Shown: positions 1-9,811 of the stretch, piece by piece
Position numbering within the stretch: the stretch's first letter is position 1
Layout of the letters: each line of letters begins with the position of its first letter
From: Bradyrhizobium erythrophlei
GTDB taxonomy: Bacteria > Pseudomonadota > Alphaproteobacteria > Rhizobiales > Xanthobacteraceae
Direction: 5' to 3'
DNA: 64,000 nucleotides
NCBI GenBank assembly: GCA_900129675.1
Contig: FSRD01000003.1
Span: 186,001-250,000 of the forward strand
The notes under the pieces: generated by a model
What the model saw: only the letters and a program-made list of their open reading frames with translations
Told to the model about the DNA's origin: nothing
The model's database searches: none
Translations under genes and position numbers: made by a program

Positions 1-792
1 CGACGGCTCTCGTTTCAAGGTCGATCAGACCAACAATTCCTACATTTTTCCGGTGTCGACCTCGGTGACCATCACCGTATGGTTATGTCCAGCCCGGCCG
101 CGATCCATAGAGCGTGCTGCATGGATTCGTACGACGTCGGCTCGCGATCGCTTCGTTGCGTGGGTACGGCCGTATTCATTGGGCAGCCCGTCACTCAAGA
201 GTCGAGGATGCGTTCATACGCATCGCATGATGAGGTTGTTCGTCTTGTTTGTTGTCGAGCCTTGTATAAGAACGCGCACGAACCCGCTGTAGGTTGGTTG
301 CTGCGATTGTTTCAGCCCTGCTGAAGATGCCGCGTGCCTCCCGCAGCGCCTTGGATTGCCTTGGATTTAGCGCCACTGGAGCTGTATCGCTGGTCGCGAT
401 GCGGTGATGGATTCGATCGCCAATTTTATCGTCGGGTGGAGCGGACACACGATGTCAGGGGTGTCAACGTTTCGAGAGTAGGCAGCACTCCTGGCGTCGC
501 AGGTGTCCTGGCGCTGACGCCGCTGCATCGGTGCCGGCAGAACACGGGGAGCTCCTGCCGGACGGCTGTTGTGACAATCGGCACAAGACTGCGTCGAGCG
601 AAGCAAGATGGCAAAAGCGGCGGCTTTCAGATGCGCCTACGATCTAGCACAAGATTGCACTTCGCGTCGCGGCTTATATTACGACGATGTGGAATGATGG
701 GGCCAGGGGCCGGCAGTCAGTGAGCGATTTGAAAGGCGAGTAGTGGTCGTGTCCGGCGGATCGACGGGCATCGACGGGGCGATACCACAGAG
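1..792. other. Leading region with no supported gene
   Basis: Reading frames are open here on both strands, but none shows a family signature, a convincing ribosome binding site or consistent codon use. One plus-strand frame is open from the window edge to 292 and could be the tail of a gene entering from the left, but I do not recognise its protein. I see no RNA gene or terminator. Confidence 0.5.
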
Positions 793-2046
793 GTGAAGAT
801 CATGCTTGCTGGCTCGCCCGAACTCAATATCGGAAACACGGGGTTCGTGCTTGTATGTTCCGCATTAGTGATGCTGATGACACCCGGCCTTGCATTTTTT
901 TACGGAGGTCTAGTTACAAAGAAGAACGTACTGACTGTTATGATCCAAAGTTTCGCGTCATTGTGTTGGACAACAATACTCTGGTTCTGCATTGGTTATT
1001 CCATGTGCTTCGGACCGACTTGGCACGGCATGATCGGTGATCCAACATATTTTGCCTTTTTGAAAGGCGTCAGCTTGAATACAATTTACACCGGAAATAG
1101 TTCTGGCATCCCTCTCGGGTTGCACTTTGTGTATCAAATGATGTTCGCAATTATTGCGCCTGCTCTAATTATTGGTGCGTTTGCTAATCGGGTAAAGTTC
1201 GGTGCGTACTTACTCTTCCTCACGGCCTGGCTGATTTTCGTGTATTTCCCGTTCGTTCACATGGTCTGGAGCCCGGATGGTTTGTTTTCAAGAAGGGGTG
1301 TGTTGGATTTTGCAGGCGGGATTGTTGTACACACCACAGCTGGGTTTGCAGCTTTAGCTTCAGTGATATTCGTAGGGCGCAGATGCGATAGCACTGATGC
1401 ACCCCACAATGTTCCATTGATGGCTCTAGGTGCGGGGTTATTGTGGTTTGGTTGGTTTGGCTTCAATGCTGGATCAGAAGTTGGCGTAGATTGGGTGACC
1501 GTTTCATCCTTTGTCAACACGCAACTGGCAGCAGCTTTCGCTGGATTCGCTTGGCTTGCTTTGGAATGGGGGAACGTTCGACGGCCCAATTTTGTCGGCC
1601 TGATGACTGGTGCGGTTGCAGGTCTTGCAGCCATTACCCCCGCTGCTGGTTATGTGTCCTTCGGTATCGCATCGGCAATTGGCTTTTCGGCGGGACTGGT
1701 CTGCTATTACGCTGTCGCGATTAAAAAGGTTTTTGGGTGGGATGACGCGCTAGACGTGTGGGGAGTGCATGGTGTCGGCGGGGCTCTCGGCGCCATCCTG
1801 CTCGGAGTATTCGCTGAGAAAAGCTGGAATCTACACGGTGCGGCAGGTTTATTGTCGGGCGGCACTCGGTTCTTTCTCTGGCAGTGCATTGCCGTCGTTG
1901 CATCGGCGGCCTGGGCGTTTGCCTTCAGCTATGCGGCGCTATGGCTGATTAACTGCGTCACGTCGGTTCGCGTGGATGCGGAAACAGAGAAGCTGGGGCT
2001 AGACGCTCGTCTCCTTGGAGAAGCGGCCTATTCGGAGGACCGATGA
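793..2046 (+). CDS. amtB: Ammonium transporter, Amt/MEP/Rh family
   Basis: This 417-aa inner-membrane protein is predicted to conduct ammonium/ammonia into the cell. The family core is intact: a P-G-L-A-F-F-Y-G-G first helix, the D-F-A-G-G-x-V-V-H segment with pore histidine H180, W-F-G-W-F-G-F-N-A-G-S, and D-V-W-G-V-H-G with the second pore histidine H326. Length is normal for the family (about 400-430 aa). The N-terminus begins directly at the first helix with no cleavable signal. No glnK/PII gene precedes it, although amtB is often paired with one. The gene is visibly richer in A/T than its neighbours, which suggests separate acquisition. It stands next to a decayed kup gene, so the regulatory context is unclear. 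Confidence 0.93.
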   Translation: MKIMLAGSPELNIGNTGFVLVCSALVMLMTPGLAFFYGGLVTKKNVLTVMIQSFASLCWTTILWFCIGYSMCFGPTWHGMIGDPTYFAFLKGVSLNTIYTGNSSGIPLGLHFVYQMMFAIIAPALIIGAFANRVKFGAYLLFLTAWLIFVYFPFVHMVWSPDGLFSRRGVLDFAGGIVVHTTAGFAALASVIFVGRRCDSTDAPHNVPLMALGAGLLWFGWFGFNAGSEVGVDWVTVSSFVNTQLAAAFAGFAWLALEWGNVRRPNFVGLMTGAVAGLAAITPAAGYVSFGIASAIGFSAGLVCYYAVAIKKVFGWDDALDVWGVHGVGGALGAILLGVFAEKSWNLHGAAGLLSGGTRFFLWQCIAVVASAAWAFAFSYAALWLINCVTSVRVDAETEKLGLDARLLGEAAYSEDR

Positions 2047-2119
2047 CCGCCGTAAATTTTTGCATTCCGCGTACTGCCCTCGATGGGCTGGCCCTCGCGA
2101 GCGACGTCCGCTGCTTGGC

Positions 2120-4035
2120 ATGAGCTGCAAGTGGGTGCCCTTCTCGACAGCTTCCGCGCTGGATCATCCTACAGAGTTCGTGGGAGACGCTCGCACCAGG
2201 GTGGAGCAATCCCCGAGCCTCGCAACAATCCTGCCAGCTCTTGGAATCGTATATGGGGACCTGGGAACCAGTCCTCTGTATACACTCCAGACGATCGTAC
2301 ATCTCATGGGGCACGCCTTCACTCCAGAAGCGGCACTCGGCTCGGTGTCTCTCGTCTTTGGTCTTTGATCATCACGATCTCGATCAAGTACAGCCTGTTT
2401 GTTATGCGCGCCGATAATCACGGTGAAGGCGGGATACTCGCGCTGATGGCAATGACGGGTGCGGATTGGTCTGGTCGACGGCATTGGCTCGCGATTTTCG
2501 GGTTGTTTGGTGCGGCCCTCATTTATGCGGATGGCATCATCACGCCCGTGATATCGGTATTGAGCGCCGTGGAAGGCCTCAATGCCGCGACCAGCAGTTT
2601 CCGGCCGTACACAATGCCGATTGCTGTTCTGATCCTGGTCGTGCTCTTCGTGGTTCAAAGCAGAGGGACGGCCAACGTTGGCAAAGCATTCGGACCAATT
2701 ATGCTGATTTGGTTCGCGACGATGGCCATGCTCGGCTTCGTAAGCATTCTGCGCCATCCGCAGGTGCTTGAAGCACTTAATCCGATCCATGGGCTCCGCC
2801 TGCTGGGCAAATACGGATTATCAGGTTTCTCCGTTCTTGGCGGAGTGTTTCTGGCGCTCACAGGGGGTGAGGCCTTGTATGCGGACATGGGCCACGTGGG
2901 GCGGAGTCCGATCCGCATGGCATGGTATTGCATCGTGCTCCCTGCTCTCGTCATCAACTATGCCGGGCAGGTCGGAAATTTCATAGACGCTCCTGATCTG
3001 GAGCAGAATCCATTTTTCGCGCTTGCCCCGGATTGGGCGTTGGTAGGGCTGGCGATGATGGCGACTATCATCGCAAGTCAGGCTGTCATTACCGGATCTT
3101 TTTCCATGACCAGACAAGCGATGCAACTGGGCTGGTTTCCGGGGGTTCGGATCGACCAGACCTCGGCTGAGGAATATGGCCAAATCTACGTACCCTTCGT
3201 CAATTGGACCACGATGTTCTTCACCGTTGCTTTGGCTGTGGGCTTCGGTAGTTCGGATCGCCTCGCAGGAGCCTACGGGATGGCTGTCTCGACCACGATG
3301 GTTCTGACGACGGTTCTGCTTTACGAAGTGATGCGACGTCGTTGGGGATGGACGATCTATCGGGCAGCCGTTGCAGCTGGGCTGCTGCTTGCCGTCGATC
3401 TCGCTTTCCTTTCTGCGAATCTTCTTAAGATACTGAAGGGCGGCTGGATTCCCTTGACCTTTGGCATGCACGATCATGACCACATGGCACTACGGTCTTG
3501 AAGCGCTATGCAAGCGCAATAATAGACATGCGCAGCAACCAGCCCAATGTTTTGCACGACTACGCAAGAACGAAATAGTTCGTGTACCGGGAGTGGGCAT
3601 ATTCCTGACGCGGCTTGCCAAGCAGATGCCGCCAATCATCGTCACTATGTTAAACAAGGACGATCACTCCACGAGATAGTCTTGGCGCTTACCGTCAGCT
3701 TCGAACCCGTGCCTAGGGTGCTGCCCCGTGATCGCTTGCGTTGCGAGCATCTCGGCGAGGGCTTGTGGCACGTCACCGTTCATTTTGGCTTCGTTGAAAT
3801 TCCCAACCTTCCTTCGGTAATTTCTCGAGTACGAAAGGAGGGGCTACCAGCATGGCACGAGCCGACCTACTATATTGAACACCACGATCCCATAAGCCGC
3901 CCAAGCCGATCCGTTGTCTCCCGTTGGCGCATTGGGTTATTTGCTTTTATGTCCCGAAACTCCGTCCATCCAGTCGATCGGTTCAGAATACCTTCGGATG
4001 CGCTCGTTGAAATTGGGCGAAGGATTGAACTCTAA
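2120..4035 (+). pseudogene. kup: Kup-type potassium uptake protein, frameshifted
   Basis: Pieces of a Kup K+/H+ symporter lie in order across two reading frames. The N-terminus with G-I-V-Y-G-D-L-G-T-S-P-L-Y-T is in frame 2 (to about 2357). The main transmembrane part (R-A-D-N-x-G-E-G-G-I-L-A-L; Y-A-D-G-I-I-T-P) is in frame 1 to about 3470. A short stretch with V-P-G-V-G-I-F-L-T-R is in frame 2 to about 3660, and the cytoplasmic C-terminus ending with L-F-A-F-M-S-R-N is in frame 1. Three single-base indels are therefore needed to rebuild the full protein of about 635 aa. The start at 2120 is my choice; 2015 is open too but overlaps amtB. Three independent breaks argue for real decay rather than one sequencing error. 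Confidence 0.88.
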
Positions 4036-4698
4036 GCAGCTCACACAAATTGGCGCGCGCTGATCGCGCGGGCGGGTTCGAGTGGCCGCGTTCCCGCACA
4101 AGCTTGTAAGCGAGGCCAATTGCCCAAACCGGCGTCAACCTCTCCGTCGCGGACGCTGCGCGGCGCTCGCAATGGATTCGAACGTCAGCGGCAGCGGATG
4201 GCGGGCCTGCGCAGCTGTCGGAATCGGCGCGGCCAGCTTTGTCATGTTCGCAGGCCTCACTCCGGAGCGCGCTACGTTCCTGCTCATCCGATGAATATCT
4301 GAGACGAACTGCAAGGGATTTGCGATGTACTCGTGAGTCGACGGCTCTAAGTTCCCAGATTGGCGTAGAATCTTATCAAATGGAAGCGCGACTGACGCAA
4401 AGATCCACAAATTGTAGCAATCTCGGATCAGCGCGTCATTCATGCGCCGGTTATTATTAAATTGAGATCGGAAGAAGGTCTCGCACGTCGCACAAAGCTC
4501 GTTCGGTGCCATGTCAGCCTCAAATCCAGTTGTTCCCATGTCCCGCGCATTGATGGAAGGTGCGAGGCGCCTCCTCCTCCCGAGCCGCTTTTCGCCGCGC
4601 CGGACGAGATCACCAATCGAACAGCGATGGGGAGCCATGCTGCGGCTGGAGCGAAATTCGCGTTGGCGGGCCTTCACTAAACAACAGGGAGTCTCAAA
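4036..4698. other. Intergenic stretch, no gene recognised
   Basis: About 660 bp separate the kup remnant from the next gene. Open frames on both strands, including a 180-aa minus-strand frame, are low-complexity R/P/A-rich translations with no recognisable domain. A ribosome binding site, A-G-G-G-A-G, appears only at the end, for the gene starting at 4699. Confidence 0.5.
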
Positions 4699-5844
4699 GT
4701 GGACCTAGTGTTGCGCGCGCTCAGCATGGCCTTCGCCATGGGATGGGAGATCCTCTGGCCGCTAATTCTGGGCTTCACACTGTCGGCTGTGGTGGAGGCC
4801 GTCGTATCGCATCAACAGATGAGCCGGCTGCTGCCTGACGATCGTCCGCGGTCGATCGTCAGGGCGCTGGCCCTCGGCGCGGCATCGTCGTCGTGTTCTT
4901 ATGCTGCCGTCGCGCTCGCGCGGTCATTGTTTCGCAAGGGCGCGGAGTTTTCGGCGGCGATGGCCTTCGAAATGGCGTCGACCAACCTGGTCCTCGAGCT
5001 CAGCGTCATCATGCTGGTCTTCCTGGGCTGGCAGTTCACGGTTGCCGAATTCGTCGGCGCGCCGCTCATGGTAACATTTCTGGCGCTGCTGTTCCGGCGG
5101 TTTCTCCGCGGCGAACTGCTCGACGAGGCAAAGCTGCAGGCCGATAAGGGAATTGCCGGCCGTATGGAGGGGCATGCAACAATGGACATGTCCGTGCGCG
5201 GAGGCGGCTCGTTGTCGTCACGATTGACGTCGACAGAGGGACTGACCGCCATCAGCCATTATTTCGTGATGGACTGGGCGTCGGTCTGGATGGACATCGT
5301 CGGCGGCCTTCTGATTGCCGGCGCACTGGCCGCCTGGGTGCCACCTGACTTCTGGCAATCGCTCTTTCTCGTCAACCACCCCGTCATCGCCAGGATCTGG
5401 GGACCGATGGTCGGCCCGCTGGTGGCGGTGATCGCCTTCGTATGTTCGGTCGGAAATATCCCGCTTGCGGCTGTGCTATGGAACGGCGGCATCAGCTTCG
5501 GCGGCGTAATCGCCTTTATCTTTGCCGATCTGATAGTCCTTCCAATTCTGAATATCTATCGAAAATATTACGGGCCGCGGATGACCGGTTTCCTGTTCGT
5601 CACCTTCTACGTCTCGATGGCAGCCGCCGCACTCCTGGTCGACCTGCTCTTCGCCGCTCTCGGACTGATTCCCCAGCAGCGCAATGCGCTCGTTGTCGAG
5701 GCGACGATTGCCTGGAACTACACGACATGGCTCAACATTGCCTTCCTCGCGCTCGCGGCGTATCTCGTCTGGCGCTTTGTCCGGACGGGCGGCGTCCCGA
5801 TGCTTAGGATGATGAATCGACCGGAGGGCATGCAGACTCATTGA
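4699..5844 (+). CDS. Permease of the DUF318/ArsP-like family (PF03773 type)
   Basis: This 381-aa polytopic membrane protein has about eight hydrophobic segments in two halves around a basic central loop. The G-A-A-S-S-S-C-S-Y-A-A-V-A-L-A-R-S segment, with small residues around a Cys and followed by F-R-K-G-A, is the signature of the predicted permease family that includes organoarsenical exporter ArsP and YraQ-type proteins. The second half repeats the pattern with C-S-V-G-N-I-P-L-A-A-V-L-W. The start is GTG at 4699 with A-G-G-G-A-G about 8 nt upstream. It overlaps the next small gene, so it is probably co-transcribed with the alpha/beta hydrolase. The substrate cannot be read from the sequence; no arsR or other ars gene is near. 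Confidence 0.8.
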   Translation: MDLVLRALSMAFAMGWEILWPLILGFTLSAVVEAVVSHQQMSRLLPDDRPRSIVRALALGAASSSCSYAAVALARSLFRKGAEFSAAMAFEMASTNLVLELSVIMLVFLGWQFTVAEFVGAPLMVTFLALLFRRFLRGELLDEAKLQADKGIAGRMEGHATMDMSVRGGGSLSSRLTSTEGLTAISHYFVMDWASVWMDIVGGLLIAGALAAWVPPDFWQSLFLVNHPVIARIWGPMVGPLVAVIAFVCSVGNIPLAAVLWNGGISFGGVIAFIFADLIVLPILNIYRKYYGPRMTGFLFVTFYVSMAAAALLVDLLFAALGLIPQQRNALVVEATIAWNYTTWLNIAFLALAAYLVWRFVRTGGVPMLRMMNRPEGMQTH

Positions 5845-6080
5845 CGCATCACATGATGGAGAAAAATTGTGATGAAGTCCTCATAACGCACACGCTGGTC
5901 GTTCCGGACGATGTGAAGGAAATGGCCACGCTCTTTCACGTGACGGGCGGGTACACCTACGTCGATCCCTGCGGCCAGGCGCTCGGATACGAAGACGTCT
6001 TCACCAAGCTCGAGCACGCAACCTCGCACTACGAAGCCGTCGGGCTCGGCAAGGACTACGTGAAGAGGATCGTCCGATGA
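5841..6080 (+). CDS. Small conserved-looking hypothetical protein
   Basis: A 79-aa acidic, soluble protein of unknown function. It overlaps the permease gene by a few bases and ends in an ATGA overlap with the hydrolase gene at 6077, which suggests translational coupling. The track start is TTG at 5841; ATG at 5853 or 5856 is at least as likely, because it removes the overlap. It has no transmembrane segment and no motif I recognise. It contains one Cys and a G-G-Y-T-Y-V-D-P stretch. Confidence 0.6.
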   Translation: MTHHMMEKNCDEVLITHTLVVPDDVKEMATLFHVTGGYTYVDPCGQALGYEDVFTKLEHATSHYEAVGLGKDYVKRIVR

Positions 6081-6901
6081 CGAAGCGCGAGACCGTCGAT
6101 GTGGACGGCGTTCCGATCAGCTATCTGACTGCCGGAAAGGGTGGTCCCTTGCTGCTGCTGCTTCATGGCACCTATTGGAGCCGCGTCTGGCAGCCCGTGC
6201 TCGATGGCATCGCCGCCGCGGGCCTGCGCCCGGTTGCGGTCGATTTCCCCGGCTTCGGTCGCTCAGGTGGCGAGATCACTGTGAGCGAAGCTTCGGTCCC
6301 GCGTCTCTCTGCCTGGCTGGTGCGCTTCCTCGAGGCGCTCGGGCATAAGGGACCGGTCATGGTCGCTGGTCACGACATCGGCGGAGGTGTGGCGCAGCAC
6401 CTTATGCTCGCAGGAACAGTGCAGGTGCCGCGTGCGGCGGTAGTGAACGGCATCATGTACGACTCATGGCCGGTGCCCGGCGTTGCTCGCTTTCGGGATC
6501 CGGCAGTGGCTGCGGCGACGACGCGGGACGACGTGCTCGCCGCGCGCCGCGTGTCCGTCGTGAAAGCGCTCGGCCGCCCGGCAAGCGAAGCCGAGATCAC
6601 CGAATATCTGGAACCCTGGACAGACCCGAGGGTTGCCCGCTCATGGCTGGCGCTCGCGGGTGCCGCCGACCATCGGTACACCATGGAGATGCTGCCGGCG
6701 CTGCTCCAATCCAGGACGCCGAAGCTCCTGGTCTGGGGCGAGGACGACGAATTCCAGACTATCGACTATGCCGGACGCTACGCACGCGAGATTCCAGAAA
6801 CCAGGCTTGTGCGGATCAAGCCGGCCGGCCACATTCCGATGGAGAACGATCCCAAAGCGGTAGCGGGAGCTCTGGCCGAGTTCTTTGCCGCCGAACGCTG
6901 A
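6077..6901 (+). CDS. Alpha/beta-fold hydrolase with Asp nucleophile
   Basis: A 274-aa cytoplasmic alpha/beta hydrolase. The oxyanion motif H-G-T lies near residue 30. The nucleophile elbow is G-H-D-I-G-G with Asp100 where esterases have Ser. The acid region is W-G-E-D-D-E, and the catalytic His is H252 in A-G-H-I-P. An Asp nucleophile is typical of haloalkane/haloacetate dehalogenases and soluble epoxide hydrolases, so one of these is likelier than an esterase; the substrate is not known. It is translationally coupled to the upstream 79-aa gene. The two downstream genes (a D-2-hydroxyacid dehydrogenase and an SDR/epimerase) are broken, so any pathway they shared is probably lost. Confidence 0.85.
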   Translation: MTKRETVDVDGVPISYLTAGKGGPLLLLLHGTYWSRVWQPVLDGIAAAGLRPVAVDFPGFGRSGGEITVSEASVPRLSAWLVRFLEALGHKGPVMVAGHDIGGGVAQHLMLAGTVQVPRAAVVNGIMYDSWPVPGVARFRDPAVAAATTRDDVLAARRVSVVKALGRPASEAEITEYLEPWTDPRVARSWLALAGAADHRYTMEMLPALLQSRTPKLLVWGEDDEFQTIDYAGRYAREIPETRLVRIKPAGHIPMENDPKAVAGALAEFFAAER

Positions 6902-6913
6902 CGGAGTATACCC

Positions 6914-7855
6914 ATGCGGGTTGCGGTCCTCGACGACTACCAGAACGTGGCGTTGCGGCTTGCCGACTGGTCGGCAGTCCGGCGGCACGCCGAGATCACC
7001 GTGTTCAACGACCACCTGGCTGATACGGCGGCCGTCGTCGCGCGCCTGCGGCCGTTCGAGGTGGTGTGCGTCATGCGCGACGCACGCCGCTTACGAGGGA
7101 GATCCTGCAGCAGCTGCCGAACCTGAGGCTGATCGCGTCGACGGGACCGCGAAACGCCTCCATCGACAGCTAGGCCGCGGCCGATCTTGGCATCGCCGTC
7201 ACCGCAACGGGCTACGATGCCATCCCGACCATCGAGTTCACCTGGTCGCTGATTCTGGCCTGCATGCGAGGCATCGACCGGGAGGCTGCTTCGCTCAGGG
7301 TGGGTGGGTGGCAGACCGGCCTCGGCTCGAACCTGAGGGGCAAAAGCTTCGCCGTCGTCGGGTTGGGCAACATCGGAAAGGAAATCGTGCGCATCGGGCC
7401 TCGCCTTCGGCATGAAGGTGATCGCCTGGAGCCAGAACCTGACCGAGGAGAAGGCCGGCGCCGCGGGCGCAATTCTGGTCGACAAGAAGACACTGTTCCG
7501 CGAAGCGGATGTCGTCACGGTGCATCTCGTCCTGAGCGGCCGCACCAGAGGCCTGATCGGGGCACCCGAGTTCGCGCTGATGAAGTCGACGGCGAGATTC
7601 GTGAATACATCACGCGGTCCGATCGTCGATGAGGCGGCTCTGATCGAAGCGCTGCAGGTGCGAAGGATCGCCGGCGCAGCCATTGACGTGTTCGACGTGG
7701 AGCCGCTGCCGCCTGATCATCCCTTCCGGAGACTGGAGAACGTCCTCGCGACGCCTCACATCGGCTACGTCACCGAAGATCTCTATCGGACTTTCTACGG
7801 CGACGCCGCAGCCAACATCGCGAGATGGATCGAGGTCAACGCAGCGTCCGCATAG
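6914..7855 (+). pseudogene. D-2-hydroxyacid dehydrogenase, broken
   Basis: Three segments rebuild an NAD-dependent D-2-hydroxyacid dehydrogenase (formate/glycerate dehydrogenase superfamily) of about 315 aa. The start M-R-V-A-V-L-D-D-Y-Q-N-V is in frame 2. One base is missing after 7080, so R-T-P-L-T-R-E-I continues in frame 1. An in-frame TAG lies at 7171-7173. The Rossmann motif G-L-G-N-I-G follows, and then an extra base near 7400 returns the reading to frame 2, giving the C-terminal N-T-S-R-G-P-I-V-D-E and A-T-P-H-I-G catalytic parts. With two indels and a nonsense codon it should not be functional. It starts 12 bp after the hydrolase, so it once belonged to that operon. Confidence 0.9.
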
Positions 7856-7900
7856 GCGTTGTGACGAACAGTCTCCTTATCAACACGAGGTACAAGAGTC

Positions 7901-8986
7901 ATGAGTAGGAGCAACGGAAAAAAGAGCGTTCGGAACAAGGTCCTGGTTACGGGCGCAAGCGGTCTGCTGGGGGTCGCTGCGATCGAGAAGTTTCTTTCCG
8001 CGGGCTGGGAAGTGGTCGGCGTCTCACGCCGCAAGCCCGAGCTGCCTAGCGGTCGCGACGCCAGCTTTCTGTCGGTCTATCTGCGCGACGAGAAAAAGGC
8101 CCGCGCCGCGTTCGAGCCGCTGACCGACCTCACGCACATCGCCTACACGGCTCTGCACGAGAAGCCCGAGTTGCTCGACCAGCCGGCGACCGCAAGGAGC
8201 AGATCGAGACCAACAACGCCATGCTGCGCAACGTGGTGGAACCGATCGTGCGCACCGCCTCCAACTTCCAGCACATCAGCATTCTGCAGGGAACGAAAGT
8301 CTACGGCGTGCACCTGCACCCGATCCCTATCCCGGCCCGCGAACGTGACGCCCGCAAGGATCACCCGAACTTCTTCTTTGACCAGGAAGCCTATGTCCGC
8401 GAGATGGGCGCCCGGCACGGCTTCAATTATACGGCTCTACGCCCGCAGCTCGTGACAGGTCCCACCCCAGGCGCGTTGAACGTTCTTCCCGCCATCGGAG
8501 TCTATGCGGCGATCCGGCGCGAGAAGGGTGAACCGTTCAGCTTTCCTGGCGGTCCGTCGTTCGTCTGGGAAGCCGAAGCCGATCTCGTCGCGGACGTGAT
8601 GGTTTGGGCCGCGCAGTCGCCCCAGGCGGCGAACGAAGCATTTAACATCACCAACGGTGATGTGTTCGAGTGGCGCAACGTCTGGCCGGCCATCGCCAAG
8701 ACCCTCGGTGCCGAAACCGGGCCGGACATGCCAACGAGCGTGACGGCATACATCAACGAAATCACGGATGTCTGGGACCGCATCGTCGCAAAGTACCATC
8801 TTCGCTCGCGCAACTTGCGGGAGCTGGTGGGCCAGGGGGACCAGCATGCGGACTTTGCCTTCGCCTATGCCGCCCCGGCAGGACCTCGGGCCTTCGTGAG
8901 CACCGTCAAGCTTCGTCAGGCCGGGTTCACGAAGAGCACTGCAGTCTCTGATCGATCACAAGCTCCTGCCGCCGGCTGCGACGTAA
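7901..8986 (+). pseudogene. NAD-dependent epimerase/SDR family protein, frameshifted
   Basis: The N-terminus has V-L-V-T-G-A-S-G-L-L-G, the extended-SDR dinucleotide motif. It resembles progesterone 5-beta-reductase-like plant/bacterial SDRs, with Y-V-R-E-M-G-A-R-H-G and F-P-G-G-P-S-F-V-W. Frame 2 runs from 7901 to about 8190, frame 1 from there to about 8935, and frame 2 again for the last 16 codons, ending with the family-like L-I-D-H-K-L-L-P-P and a stop at 8984-8986. Two indels are needed to restore about 362 codons. The frame-1 extension to 9159 is readthrough. It follows the broken hydroxyacid dehydrogenase by 45 bp. Confidence 0.85.
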
Positions 8987-9748
8987 TCCGGACGCCTCGT
9001 TCTCGCCGATGCCGCTGCTGCCGCCTTTCCATTCCCGTTCGGAATAAGCCTTATCCCGACGGGAGAGCTACCTGGATCGAAGGCTCGAACGATGTTGGGT
9101 GCGTCGCGTCGGTCGATAAATCGATGCGCCCAAAGCTGACGTGCCATCGGCATGGGTAGCCGCGCCTTGCTTGCGGCGTGCCTGCTTGCGCAGCTCTGCC
9201 GTTTTGCCATCAACTCGGGCTCTCATCTGTTAGGCCGGTTCCACCCGCCGATCCCGACCGCACTAGCTCAATGACCCGCTGGCGCTGATCCTGCACCGTT
9301 TGCGAAGCGTGCCCACCAAGGATCTGAAGGAGTCTGCGTGAGTGCAGCATTGGCGTCCAAGGGCCGACACTGTGAGATCGTATGGATATGATGATGTTTT
9401 CGTGCGCGTTGCTCTCCGGCTGCCGCCGATTGGATAGCGAAAGCCAAAATGAGCATTCCACCGCATTGGGCTCGCACTATTGCAGAATTTACAGACATCT
9501 CTGACCTCATCGTAGTGAAGGGATAAGCCGGTGAAGTCAGCGCATGGTTAGCAGCTTTGGGATAACGTGCTTTCGCTGACTTGTTGCGATTGAAGTGATC
9601 TTGTGAAATTGAAGGCCTTGAAGTGCATCGATCACGCAAAGGATGGGCTGTGCGGTGAGATTATTGGCACTCAATCGGGCGTGAAGTGAACAGGCTCCCG
9701 CCAAGGTGTATGGCTCCTGGGGGAGCGATTATCGGCCCCCGAGATAGC
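8987..9748. other. Intergenic stretch up to the IS end
   Basis: Seven hundred and sixty bases with no gene I can support. Open frames on both strands lack domains, and the plus-strand reading immediately after 8986 is only readthrough of the broken SDR gene. The stretch ends exactly where the left terminal repeat of the IS begins. Confidence 0.5.
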
Positions 9749-9811
9749 TGTGCCTGTCGGAAACTCAATCTTGCTGGCAACTGATATCGAATCGGGCGAT
9801 GCTCCTGCCTT

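Noticed and set aside
367..606. Minus-strand frame with a CXXCH motif (C-A-D-C-H)
   Set aside because: No signal peptide, no axial ligand pattern and no similarity along the rest; probably chance.
640..660. Sigma-54-like promoter (TAGCAC...TTGCA) upstream of amtB
   Set aside because: The spacing between the -24 and -12 elements is one base short and the GG is AG, so I do not call it.
4135..4677. 180-aa minus-strand frame in the spacer after kup
   Set aside because: R/P/A-rich, no domain, no ribosome binding site, and composition typical of a shadow frame in GC-rich DNA.
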